DNA of 64,000 nucleotides from the NCBI GenBank assembly GCA_963978905.1, contig OZ022259.1, positions 31,659,994-31,723,993 of the forward strand, given 5' to 3'. Shown one piece after another: positions 47,229 through 60,400 of this stretch. The position numbers and the translations under genes are program-made. This DNA is from Trichostrongylus colubriformis (lineage: Eukaryota > Nematoda > Chromadorea > Rhabditida > Trichostrongylidae). The notes below the pieces were generated by a model. That model was given only the letters and a program-made list of their open reading frames with translations. It had not been told where the DNA came from and did no database searches. Within the stretch, counting starts at the first letter, position 1, and every line of letters begins with the position of its first letter.

Positions 47229-47969
47229 CAAGGGTGCCAAAAAAAGTAATTTTGTTTCCGGCTCACATCCACCCAGCAAACAAAACCCAGAGAAACGAAA
47301 GAGATAAAAGTATGAGGCAAAATAATCTCGAAATCGTCTTTTTGAAACAGGAGCATGCTGGGACTCACTACGTTCACCTTCATAAAAATACGGAGTCTTG
47401 TGTCGGCGCAGTCGGGCTTCAGAGCAGCTCCATAAACAAGGCCGGCTTAGAACAGTGGAGCCGGGTTCCGTGGTAGGTCTTTTATGGGAAGCTTCCTAAT
47501 GATTGGCCCTTCGGTTCATGGAATCCACAGAGCCCTTGCTGCTCAAACAACGCTGCTCTAATCCGAAGTGTCATTTTTCATGCCTCAAAGCTGCCTCCGG
47601 AGGGGTTTCAGTGAAAACAGCACGTTCTGGCTGGAAATCTTGGAAACGAAGGGCGCTAGAACCCGGAAAAAATGGAATGTTAAAGAACACCACCCACTAT
47701 GAATCCCCTTAGGTACCCTGAGTGAACAGACTTAAACAAAGTTGTGAACGAGGGCGACGAAATCTCGGATTTTGCAGAGTTGAGGTGACAGATCTTGTTC
47801 ACTTAGAACAAGCTCCCGTTCCAGTTCGTGCAGAAGGCTGTTACGGAGTTTAGTGATGGTTGATGTGTGCTCTTGAATTTGGAGATGGCAATCCTTTGTA
47901 AGAATTTGCTGAAGTTCGACTAATTTGGGGTTGAAATCGGAGGAAAAAATTACTTTTTTTGGCACCCTC
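47229..47969. mobile_element. Tc1-like non-autonomous element
   Basis: Inverted ends CAAGGGTGCCAAAAAAAGTA and its near-complement (TACTTTTTTTGGCACCCTC), with TA on both sides (47227-47228 and 47970-47971), 741 bp. No transposase motif is recognisable inside. Confidence 0.75.
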
Positions 47970-48497
47970 TATATATGTACGTACCTATACGTACTTGGCC
48001 ACAGCTTCCCTCTGGACCTCTCTCGAAGGCACCCGCACCCGCAATATTCAGTGACAAACAGACGGGCACAACAGACAAACGGATTTAGGATATGGACGGT
48101 CTCTAGGCCGCAGCTGCACCTGGCAAAAATTGTGATTTTAAGAAACCACAGAATCGCAATTACTGCCCTGCATAGGGTCTCCGACTTGAGCGTTCTACTT
48201 TCCGATCCTCCACTTTGTAATGTGATTTATATCGTTCACCGGGATCTAAAGGCAAAACCCTGGTAGCTCACGCTTCGGTATCTGTGATTGTGTGATTTTG
48301 CAGAATCGTAGCGCTGTTAGATCGATTTCTATCTAATATACACCCGCAGCAAGTTGGAAAAAAAACTTTCAAGAATTACTCAGCTGCTTCAGGACGGAAG
48401 ATCACCCTTGATGCCTCGTCACTAGGTTTCAGATGTGTCGAATTTCATTGCAAGGTGCTGAGAACCGCGATGCATTCCAAATGAGAAAGATATCGCG

Positions 48498-51400
48498 ATG
48501 ACTCGTGAATATGCAACCGATGTTTGGACCACCACGACCGCTTTCGATGTTCTCATTCGTCGAATCGTTCGAATGTTCTCGCAGCTTCTTTCAGTTGGAG
48601 GTCTTGTCAGTGGTGAGTCCAGCGCTCTTTAACCGAGAATCCTTTGAAAAGTTGTAGAAACTGTGCGTAATTTATGGTATATGGGTACATATGTTCATTA
48701 CATGCTTCAGCATGTAATGACATTACACATTAACACACAACTAACATCATGCACAAGAAAACATAGGACAACTTTTTGGTAAAAGCCAAAGGACTAAAAG
48801 AATCATTATCGTACTACTCATCGTCAGAGTACTCTCTATTTGTTGAAGATAGTAACGAGAATCCTGCCCTAATGACAAAAAAGTGTTTCACTGAAGTTTC
48901 TGCCAGTGACAAGACAATTTTCATCTGGGTACCCCTCGCGCTAGATAAGATGTATCACTTACGTTGATTGTGCCTGATAGTAACTTCTGAACCAGTCATT
49001 TTTCCGTTTTTTTCCTTTGAAGGAATCGTCCACGGAAAAATGAATTTTTATGTCACCATATTTTATGTTGTACTTGCCTAATGTGGGCCGCATGCAAAGC
49101 TTCACACAAAATATGTAAGTCCGGCTGAGATACAGCACCACAAAGTCGGCAGGTTGGGCGGGACCTCCGAGCAAGTGCCCACCCCGTCGTCCGCCGCGGC
49201 CAGAGACGCATTGTAGGAACAAAAAGTTACGTAAACAATCCCAATCTCCGTTCCCAATGACGGCAAACGACGAAGCTTTCACTCGAAAGCCCCGCCCACC
49301 CGGCCACGAATCTGTGTCTCAGCCGAATTCTCACTTTTTTTTTCTTTTTCAAGTTCTCGAAACTTTGCCTGCGGCCCTTATTAGGCAAATGCAACATAAA
49401 TATAAGGGTAACAAAGAAACTAATTTTTCCGTGGACAATTCCTTCAAGGTTGAGGGACCAAACATTTCATTCCTAACAATGCCATCGGTTATCAGCAGTT
49501 TTCGTGCGGATAAATAATTCTCGAGTAAATGCACTTCTTCCAGTTTGCCTACAAAAGCCTTTTTGTTGGGGTTATATGCAGCTGTCCCATATTCCATAAT
49601 GATCCTGATAAAGTTTTTGTACGCGTCACGTATGGTGCTGGAGTTCTTTGTGCTCCAATCTCTGAAAATGATGATTAATTGAAAGATGACCCTATCTGTC
49701 ATTACTTCACACATTTTAAGTGATGAAGAATCGGTTTTAAACTGTCTCTTGAAACATTAAAGCTAGTTGACACAACAGTTATTCCTTTGAAGCTATTCGC
49801 CTCACGCCAGCAAGGAAGCTTCTGAACGAGTTACTGCCTGAGACATACGATACGGCTGTTCGTCCTGGTCCTAATGGCACAGCCACTGTCGTCACGCTCA
49901 CCCTTAATAAATTCATCCTTCTCGCTATGGTTTGTGAGCGGTCTTTTTACCTTTTGAGTTGAAGCTCCATGAGTATTTGTAATTCAGCGTTGTTTAGGAT
50001 CAGCAGCAAGAGTCGATCATTTTTTCTGAAGAAGTTCTAGTGGTAGGTGTCTCCTGAATTGATAGCAAAACCCATATTAATTTTTTTGGGTAGCTTTTAT
50101 TTGTACCACGTATACGCTTGCTAAAACTTCTACTTCAAGTCATGGATCGATCCACAACTGTCTTGGAATCGAAATGCTACTGCCTATCCCCGCGAATGGA
50201 TCAAAATTCGTGAGATGAACGCCTGGGTGCCCGATATCATCTTCACAGAAGCGTTTGTTTCGTCTACGCCTTTGCATATGATACCATTTTACAAACATAT
50301 GTATCTGCATAGCGACAGTGTGGTGTAGTGACGGGCACTCCTATATGGTGCGGCATATCGGGTGGGGGTCGATTGGTCCAATTTTCGCTTCGCGCCGTCG
50401 CATATGCGGCGCCGTCAGCACGTCTTGCCGCAATCGATTGGATTTCCGCTCAGTATGAAATAGGCTGGTATGTTAAGGACCTTCAAAGATTGCAAGTTGG
50501 AAGCTTCGGAAGTTCTTATATGTTGTGGTTGTTGCTGTTTCAATGGATGAAACTACAAACAACTCTCGCACGCCGCGCCGTTCGTCGCAGGCGGCCGCGC
50601 TAAAATTCGACCAACCGACCCCACCCCGGGTTATCAAATCCCACATCACTGCCCGCCAAGGCTAACCAAGCCTCCCATTTCTTTGGCTATCAGACCTGTC
50701 TGGGAAGATAAAAGCATTGGCTCGTATGATAATCAGCTCATTCCCGCAGGTCGTTGTATAGACCAATACACCTGCTCCCACGATCCCGAATGGAACTATG
50801 GTGTTCATCAGTAGTGCATCCAACAGAAGGAAATGATTAAATCCGAGAACTTTGACCTATTTATGTACATCGACATGACCCATCCAAATTTGAGAGGAGT
50901 GTAAAAAGCAGCATTATTATCAGTAACTCCAAGTTGCGATTTATTTGAAAACACACCTCGGAACTTGAGCATTGTCGCACCAGCAGTGGAAGTAGTAGGT
51001 GCATGTTTGCTCAACAGCGAACAAAAACCCAACGAAAATCCCATTCGCCATCGAAATAAGGCTCCCTGATCGCAATTCTCGCATAAATTCGATAGTTTAC
51101 GGAAGTGCCTTGATGGTATTACGCAAAATCCGAAGATATATTCGCAGTAACGGCCAAAAATCAGTCGACGAATTTTTTGGCATAACTTTTTTTTCTTCAA
51201 TCAAATTCTGTCAAATTTTAGTACTATCTATGGGATCTGAACTTTGCGAACGCTTTGCACCTTTTGGCTGCTACTAGGTTGAACCATAAATTCTGTCACA
51301 GTTTTTATTTTTCTTTGGGAAAAATGTGGAAGCTTCTGTAATATTTGGTAGTGGGGGGTATATAAAGCGAGTGAAAAGGACTACTGATTAGCACATTCAT

Positions 51401-54400
51401 ATTCTCTATGGCTCGAACCAGCAGTGAATCTACGACAGTTTCGCGAGAGGTACGAAATTCACGAACACCGCCCCAGTTCCCCAGCATGCAAGGCCACTAA
51501 CCGAATCAACCAGTCGATGGGCCCAGGTACTGTCTCTCATATGGCGGCAACCCGATGGCTCGATCGACTCAAATTGAAACGGAAAAAAATTTCAAAAAAT
51601 GCAAGAAGAAAAAAATTTTTTTCAAAATTTTCAAAAAAAACGTGGAACTGTAACCATCCAACACAGCAGTCACTGCCGATCTCTATTAAAGGCAATTGGA
51701 CACCGTAGCCGCAAAACTTACCGGAAAAATGGACCGAGACTTCTTCTTCCACGACAACGCTCTCCCACATGTGGCAAAGTTGACGTGTCAAAAGATCCAG
51801 GACCTTGGTTGGACGGAGCTCCCTCAGCCACCTTAATCTTCGAACATGGCCCCAACTAACTACCACCTGTTCCGATCTCTGATCTACTTCCTCGACGGAC
51901 GGCAGCTCAAAGATGACGATGATCTCAAAATCGACCTTCAGACTTTCTTCGACCAGAAATCCCCAGACTTCTACAAGCAAAGCATCTGTTATCTCTCTAT
52001 TCGCTGGCAATATATTGGTGATCATAATGGTACATATTTTGTTGACTGAAGTTAGGCACAAATAAAGAAAAATAAATTTGAAATTTTCTGCCATTGTGGG
52101 ACAGAAATTATGGTTCAACCTGATATTTTCCTGTTTTGATAGCCCTCTACAAGCCCTGAATTCGAAATGAGCGGAAAACAGGGAAAATGAGTGATCAAGA
52201 GCAATCGGTTTATTTTGTATTAAATATGTCAAACATCGGTAAACTTCAGTATTTACACCAAGAGAACTACGACGTTCGATGATAACAGCACTTGGGAGCT
52301 TCTAATGGTTTTTGAGGCTACCGTGAAAGTAAAAAATGGAGTGAATTATGAAATGAAGTCCAACCCTATTTTGAGCATCTTAGAAGCATATCATCGGAAG
52401 TTTCGTTGATTCTCAAATGGTATGTATAAGGCCAGAAGACTACCGACAATGCTAAAAATGGGAAAACTTCGCTCTACTTCCCACGCATGACAGGGTCAGC
52501 ATTCGTCACTCCAGAGCCGAGCCTCAGCTCACGCCTGTGGGCTTTGCTGCTAAATTTGTTGTAAGTGATCGTGCCAAAGTCAGCCAAAAGCTGTGGGGAG
52601 ACGCTCAAATGGAGCTGGAGCCTATGGGTGGCGTGCAGACAGAAAACCGTTATCAACATCCGCAGACTGAAGAACTACAGCCGCTCTTGCGTGCGGCCGC
52701 TTCAAGTGGAACTCGCTTGTCTGGAACAAGGCATTTATAGCGTACGAGCGCAAGTTCAAATACTTCCGAAGTGATAAAATTTGGAGTGTTAGATGCCATT
52801 CTACCGATGGATCCAATCCAAAATGCACGGAACGCATAGTCGAGCATGGTGGGAGCTCTTGCACTGTATCGGTCTCCCTTACTAACGGAATGGAGCCCAT
52901 TTTGAAATAAACGGAACACTGACAGGGTCATGATGGTAAATCACGTTACCACAGGAAATGCACAACATGCGCGCTGGTTAGATTTTACGGCAGAATAGCT
53001 CTTCGGAGCCCATGTAAGGGATCGTGATGGAGACCTTCCAAATCACGAAAACGCGAGTGGCAGAGCCAGCCTGCGGACTTGAATCCTCCAGAACTCATGG
53101 GAGAAGCCAAGAGTTGTTTTTTGGAGAAACTTAAAAAGAAAAATGGTTTTCTACCGAAATATCAAAGTTTCCGGAGGTCAGGATAACTATATTCGTACAA
53201 ATTTATTTATATTTGGATATTATATATGCATATACATCTTGTGGAACTTATCCCAGTAATACAGGTATGCCTTCTTGGTATTTACATTATTGTAATTACT
53301 CTTTCTTATGTTTCTTTTTTTCTATTATTCTGTTGGGTATTTATTTCTTTATTTGTATAATCGCTTATCTAGTCCTAACATTTTTTTCCAATTTTTCTTG
53401 TCCAAATGATAACCCCCTTTTAACCATTCTTTTGTTTTCATCAACACCTCCCTCACTGAGGAGCCTCCAGGTGTTGATGAAAACATAGTGGTTCGTCTGA
53501 GTTGGGGAGGCGAAACGAACCACCTTTAGTTCTTAACTATAAGATTCTAACCACCTTCTGTAGTTGTTCTTTGACTGTTTAAATACGAAATAAATCAGTT
53601 TTACTTGATCACACATTTTCCGTGCTTTCCGCTGTTATCGGATTCAATGTTTGTAAAAGGCTATAAGAGCAGAGAAATAGCAGGCAAAAAGAAAAGAAAA
53701 GAAAAAACCTGTTGCAAAAGTTTGCTACAGGCTCAGGTTCCACATACTAGAATCTGGTACAATTTGATAGAAAAAAATTGAAAAAGTTATGCCAAAAAAG
53801 CGTTTGTCAATTGAGAGTTGGCCGCTACTGTAGCTTCTTTTTCCCAGCTAAGGCTGCCTTCACTATCACAATTGCTACCTCACCTAATCCTTTCGAGAGG
53901 CACATTCCAGGATTACTGGAGTAGTGCACCCCCTCTGGGGTCAGGTGGTGCTATCCGCACCCAGGCTGTGCCTTTACCGAGGCTTAACTGAGAGTTTCTA
54001 GAGGGTGGAGAGCCAAACGAGACAGCCCGACATCACCTTGTAGCGCTTGACCGCCCACCCTAGACGCGATAGCTGGGAACGGTGGCAACAGCGTGGTAAA
54101 GGAAGCTTGCGTCTTATACGAAAAGATAAGACGACGAGATTCTAACAGTGAAGGAATCGTTGGCGTGGGGAAACAGATGATATCTAGAGTTTTTTAAGTG
54201 TCTAAACCAAAACTTCCAACTGAAGTGGAGAGTTTTCGATGCTGCCATGCCTACAGGTACTTTCCTGCGCCTTGGAGAGTCAATTTCCCATTTTACTAAA
54301 AAAGAGAACGACACAGCAGAGAAAAATGGGCTTTTCTCACATACACAGGTTTCTCTTCAGCTCTAGCCATTGGTCTATTATTTGAAGAAGTGAGACTTCT

Positions 54401-57400
54401 GTCAAGGTTATGGCAAAACAGCGGCGTCACACTTTTCCGCCGCTATCCGTCAATTTAGCAGAAATTAGGAGCAGTATTGTCCTTTTGCCACTTGACAGAA
54501 AACCACGTCCAACGTTGAGGGCTGTATTGCTTGGACAAAATAATGCAACGCGGTGTTCGCAGCCAGATGTAGGCGGTTTGAAGCGCGTGGCTAGCCTACG
54601 GTTGATCGGGCTTAGTGCACACCGAGTGGTTAAATATGAGGAACTATCCGTCTGAGGCTTAGGTTATACCTTGCGGTTCTTCCTGCGGATCGTGCTCTCA
54701 GGAGGATTCAAAGTCATAGAATCGTAAGTGCCGTTTTGCGCACTCCCAGTTTAGGATGCTATTTCCCTCCACCAAACTGCTCTGTTGCCACTCACGTCTC
54801 CAGAGTAATAAAGAACCCGGAAAAATAGCACCCTCTAGTGAGAGGGCGCCTGACAATAAGTGCGATTTTGAACTAGGCGATCCTGCGGATTGTGCGATCC
54901 GCGGATCGCAAAATCGCAGACTGCCCTTTATCTATTCTCTCTTATGATAATCTTCAGCGATGGGTGGGCCAGTTTGATTGTCACGAGGTGTGCCATCGAA
55001 CCTCCTGTGTAGGTGCATGATACCGTCTACTTTTTGTAGGCCTTTCCCTGTGGTAGGGCCAGCATTCAAAGATAGGATGATCAGAGAACAGTTATTAGAG
55101 AGAGCCAGCTCCTCCTCATCCACAAATTCGGAGAGGTGCGATTTGATAAATCAGCTGTAACCGCAAAGCATTTTTCTACAGACTGGCTCTCCAATCTCCA
55201 ATAATTTTTCAGAATGGAACGCAGAGAAGTGGTCTCAGTAGAGGAGAGAATGGCAGATTTGCGATTCGATGGTACGGTTCGAGTATCCAATCCTTCAACT
55301 GTGGGTTCATTCATTCACACGCCTGAGAAGGCCTTGTTTATACTGCTAGAAAAATTACCTTCGCACTGATCATCGTTTTTTGCGAAACGCAGGTGCCTCA
55401 CGTTGTCTCCTTGATCACTTTCATCAGTAAAACTGCGAGTGGGAGGGTCAGAAGCGCTGATCACGAAGCTAGCTGTGCGGCTCACACTCAGTAGCTGCAT
55501 TCCGCGCATGTATCGAGAAGTGTGAGTGCGACTTGGCATTAAGCAAGTATTGCTCATATCCTGAGCAATTGCGATCACCCTCACTTTGGTTTTGCTGAAA
55601 GTGCCTCGTATCAATTCCAATTCATTCAACTTCAAACACCATATACTTGCATGTCATTTTTATTATTCCTTTGCCATGTCATTGCAGGTCACTTACCCTT
55701 GTCCATTACACATTGACTCATTTCCCTATGACGTCCAAAAATGCAATCTTACCTTAGGTCAGTGTTGCATGTTATAGCTTTAATCTACAGCTCAATTAAT
55801 GACTACCAGCACTAATTGAGCTGTAGATTTCACCCATGTTTCTTCATTTTTGGCAAAACTGCTGATATTTGAACCACATATTCAGCATTGTGCTGTTGTA
55901 CTTCGTTTCACGGGAGTATGGGCTCACCTCATCTTTACCTACACCTCTAGAGTATGCCAGCGATTTTCCTCTTGAATTTTTACCAGTAGTAGCTGATGGC
56001 TGCCGCAAGTGAGAGCATCCGTGAAACTGAAAACAAATATTAGGTTGAGTCGATATGACTCGGACAAATGGTAGTGATGACTCAGAGATCATAACTCAGC
56101 AACGAGGAAACTTAAATGGTTTTGCGAGGTACTATTGGAATAAGCATAAAAAGCTTTTCAAAATGCGGTCAGAAAGCACTCCAAACTTGTTTCATTCCAC
56201 CACCATGCCGCAAAATTCCAAGCCGTCCAGAGATCACATCCGCGACGTCATACTCTTTCTATCATTATCTGGCCAAGAGCCCGCGGACACTGAAAGACGC
56301 CTAAAGGAAGTTTAGAAGGAGCACGTTCCTGTCAGAAGTACAGTGTACTTGTGGCATTCGAAGTTTGCGTCGGGCGACTATTCCATCGAAGACGAAGACC
56401 GCATTTGGTGAAGCGTACACGGCGTAGAGTACTGGGAGCTGCTCGATGAAAGTACACCAGTATCCGCCGACGAGTACATTCGTCATTTACGAGAATTGAG
56501 GGCAAATGTCCAAAATTCGCAACGGCGGCGGTCGCATGTCTGCTTCCAGCACGACAACGCGAGACCGCACATTGTAAGATTGACCAAGGCCGCTGCTCTC
56601 GTAAAGTTGCTTCGTGCTTCCACACCCATCGTACTCCCCAGGCCTAGCCCCTTCGGATTTCCACCTTTCCTCCCACCTTCAATGCCACCTGGACGGCCAA
56701 GTCTTCAAAACTCGCGACGACGTCAAGAAGGTAAACGAAAACTTTTTTGAGGCCCAGCCCCCGGCCCTCTTTAGCAAGGGCATCCTCGATCTGCCTAACC
56801 GGTAGCAGAAGGTCATCGATAAAGATGGAGCATATCACAAGTGATTCCCAGTTGTCGTTAAAAAGTTGTGCGATGATAAAATTTCGTCAATTTGTCCGAA
56901 TCATATCGACTCAACCTAATAATCGCAAAGTTTTATTTGCTTTTTTTCAAGAGTCATGTTTTTCCAAACGTATAGCTTCACTGAGTTTTTCTGCCAGTGG
57001 GGGAGTTGTAAAGTTACTAGGTTGATACTTTTCTTCTGACGTTTGTTGTACTGTGCTATGCCAAGCGAAACACACTTATCCGAGCAAGAAGAGGGACAAA
57101 TAAGGGATTGCAAGGTTCTGCGACTGAACAGTCGCAAAATTTATAAGAAGGTTGCCTGATTCCTCAACTTGATGTTTTCTGCCCCATCCTGGACCTGTGT
57201 GACACGAAAAAGAGAAGCGAAAAGGCGCATCTACTTTCTAAGAGGCAAAAGCATCGAATACTCAACGCTGCATCCAATTCCACAAAGGGTTGCGATGCCC
57301 GTGTAGAAAACTGGTACCTAGGGCGTGAAAAAGTTCTGTGCACCATCTGCTAAAATCGTCTCCTCACATCGAGCGGAGGCGGTTCGTCCACGCCAAATCT

Positions 57401-60400
57401 CGCGAGCAGGCACAAGGAGGACCAAGTCCTTAAAGGAATCGTCCACGGAAAATGAGTTTTTGTATTACCCATTTATTTATGTTGTATTTGCCTAATGTTG
57501 GCCTCATGCAAAATTTCACGCGAAAAAATGTGAATGTGGCCTAGATACAGAACCACAATGTGCGGTCCCAGTGGGCGTGGCCTCCGTGTAAAAGCCTCGT
57601 CCCGTCTTCCGCCGCCGTTGGGAACGGAAAGTGGGACTGTTTACGTAACCTCCTGTTCCTACAATGCGTCTCCGACCACGGCGGACGCGGTACGAGGCTT
57701 TTACACGGAGGCCCCGCCCACTGGGACCGCACTTTGTGGTGCTGTATCTCAGCCAGATTCACATTTTTTCGCGTGAAATTTTGCATGAGGCCAACATTAG
57801 GCAAATACAACATAAATATATGGGTAACACAAAAACTCATTCTCCGTGGACGATTCGTTTAAAGCCAAGTGAACTGAGAGCATCAATGGAATGGGGTAGT
57901 CTGCAAGGTCACTTTATTGACGTAGTAGTAATGACGTATTAGCAATGAAGTTGCACGTGTTCTTTCCTTATTAGAACAAGTTCATTTGGATGAACCACAA
58001 TGTGGCTTAGCAAGTTATTGGATGGATTTGAAGAAGGGGTCACGCTGCTTTCCAAGGCGCGGATTTGCTGGTGGTAGTGTTATGGATTGAACCATCTTCT
58101 CTCACTTCTGTAAGAACCGGATAGTAAACGGCACGCATCTCATGGGCTCTACGGTTTACCAAGACGTTCTCTGAATGGTTACCATATGAGCAGTGGTTTT
58201 TATCCGTGCGGTGTAACTTTCAACACAATAATGCTCCTTCCGTCCAAGTGTGTGCCTCCACAAAGGCGTGGCATGGAGCGAGAAATATCATTCTTTTGCA
58301 TAGACAACCAGGTTGCCAGACTTGAATACAACTGAGAATCCTTAGAGCTTCCTCTATTTAGAGGTTCACTCCTGCTGCAAACGTTCCAGATTTGCAGTGC
58401 GTCATCCAAGAGGCTTGGAAAAGGGTGTCGCTAGATACGATTTTGCGACTCTTCCAAAGCGTGTCGAAGCGGATGACTTGGTTTATTGGAAAGAGAGGAA
58501 AGACCACAAGCTCTTGAATATTGTTGTAAGAAATCTTGATCGTTCTCTCTTTGAAAACGTTCGAATTTCCAGGTGAATCTCTACTCTTGGGACACTGTGA
58601 TTTTTGAAAAAAACCAAACAAAATCTTCGCGATTTTTGTCTTCATCTTCGCTGATGCCTTTGATCGCCGCAGCCATCAGGTACCACCTAATAGAATTTTG
58701 GCGAGAGTCATTATTCTACTCTAGAAACATAGATGAAAGATGAGGTGAACCTATTAGAACACACTGTTCAGACGCCTTCAGGTGGTTCATTTTAATGTTG
58801 CCAAAGGTTTCTTGCTTATTTTTCTTTCAGAAAGGGCATAAATTCGTCCAATCTGCCTTTGAAACACGATGCCTACATCGTGACAGTGTAGAAGAATTTT
58901 GTTGAATATTCAATGAATTCGAGTAGTTGAGGGAATTCATGATAGCTTCTATAATAAATGGTAGCTTTTAGAATAATGCGAAATTCGAATACATAGTTGT
59001 TAGGGCTGAGGAACGTAATCCAGTGCGCTATATGCGAGCCACAAAAAGAAAGCTCACAAAGAACTAATCACGGAATTTGAGGCTCGCTTTCTTGGTGAGG
59101 TATTTCAGGTTCATGGTATTTTGAAGTTGATGAGGTTGTGGTCAAGCCATCGACTGATCGTATCGAAGGAGTAGAAAATCAGTTTGAAGTCTATTCCTCA
59201 GAGCTGACAATGTAAGAGTGGTCTCCCAATGACTTGAATTTTCAGGGAAACAGCGAATGGGAACTGTCTACCATCCTTGCTTTTAAGGAAATACAGTTCG
59301 ATGCGGATCAGGTGAGTATTTCACTGGCTTGGCTCGCATACTCAGATCGCCTGTTAGGAGCCCACTACTTTAATCTTTTTATATCCGCCTCGACGTTTCT
59401 GACCTCTGTCTTATCTGATTAGCCTTCCTCCCTCAGCAGAGCTAAGACTGGCGTTAAGGAAAATCTCAAAGAAAAAGGCCCTCTTACTCCTCTCGAAGAC
59501 TTTCTCCAGTCGACGCGTCCGAAACTGGCACCGCAGAGTGGCCTGTGTCTGTACTCCTCGAGCGGTCTCCCACCCTAAAAAAGGTTGTCAGTCGATAATC
59601 ATGCCACTGCTACTTATGTTAGTAGATAGTATAGTGATCGATTTACTCTTTTTACAAATCGATCAACCATCCGGCCCAAAAATTCATCAACGGTCACGGG
59701 CTCTCCACAGAGTTTGTGAGTGTCTAAAAAGTGTTGAGGAAAATTTCGAAGATATACGCCACCCTCCTCCCTCTCCCCCCTTCGAACTCAAAATGCAGCT
59801 TACGTCAAGAAATCCTCGACGAAGGTAAGGGCCTGCTCCCCCAACTATGCGGTAACACTCATTATGGCCTCCAGCTTCTTTGGTTAGCGTAAGCATCCGC
59901 AGTGGCACCAACTTCCTCTACCACTCATCCTTTCTGAAAGCCTTGCTATTGTTGTTGAATAGGTTCAAGTTTCTTTGAATTTGAACACATTGCCGGGGAT
60001 ACGGGAGCCGTGGCATTTTTCACAAGACCAGCGCAGTGAATTCCGATGAGCAAGCACGTCGCAACCATTTGCATAGCCCTCCACGCTCGCGGAGCAAGCA
60101 CATGGGAGCCACGCTGTTGTGACGGGGCCAATCACCTCTGAATGAAGCTCTAGTATAACCAAGGAATGGATGGCCTGAAAGATGAGGGTAGAATGAAATG
60201 CCAGTCATCCTTTACACATCCCTTCCTCATTACTGATAAAAAATATTAATATAGCTTACTATCACCCAAATCCGATTCACAAGGTACCATTAAACTACGG
60301 AGGATTTGCTCAAGTTACAATTTAGAATGAAACTTTCTCGGTGGTCATTTATCAAGTGCAGCTGAAAAGGAAACCCGTCTACTATGTGCTCGTGATACAG

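Noticed and set aside
46928..47383. 151-codon minus-strand frame
   Set aside because: It straddles the boundary of the Tc1-like element at 47229 and has no recognisable domain.
53213..53488. Hydrophobic 91-codon frame resembling a membrane protein
   Set aside because: AT-rich low-complexity sequence easily gives Phe/Ile/Leu-rich frames. It ends inside the hairpin pair and lacks splice or homology support.
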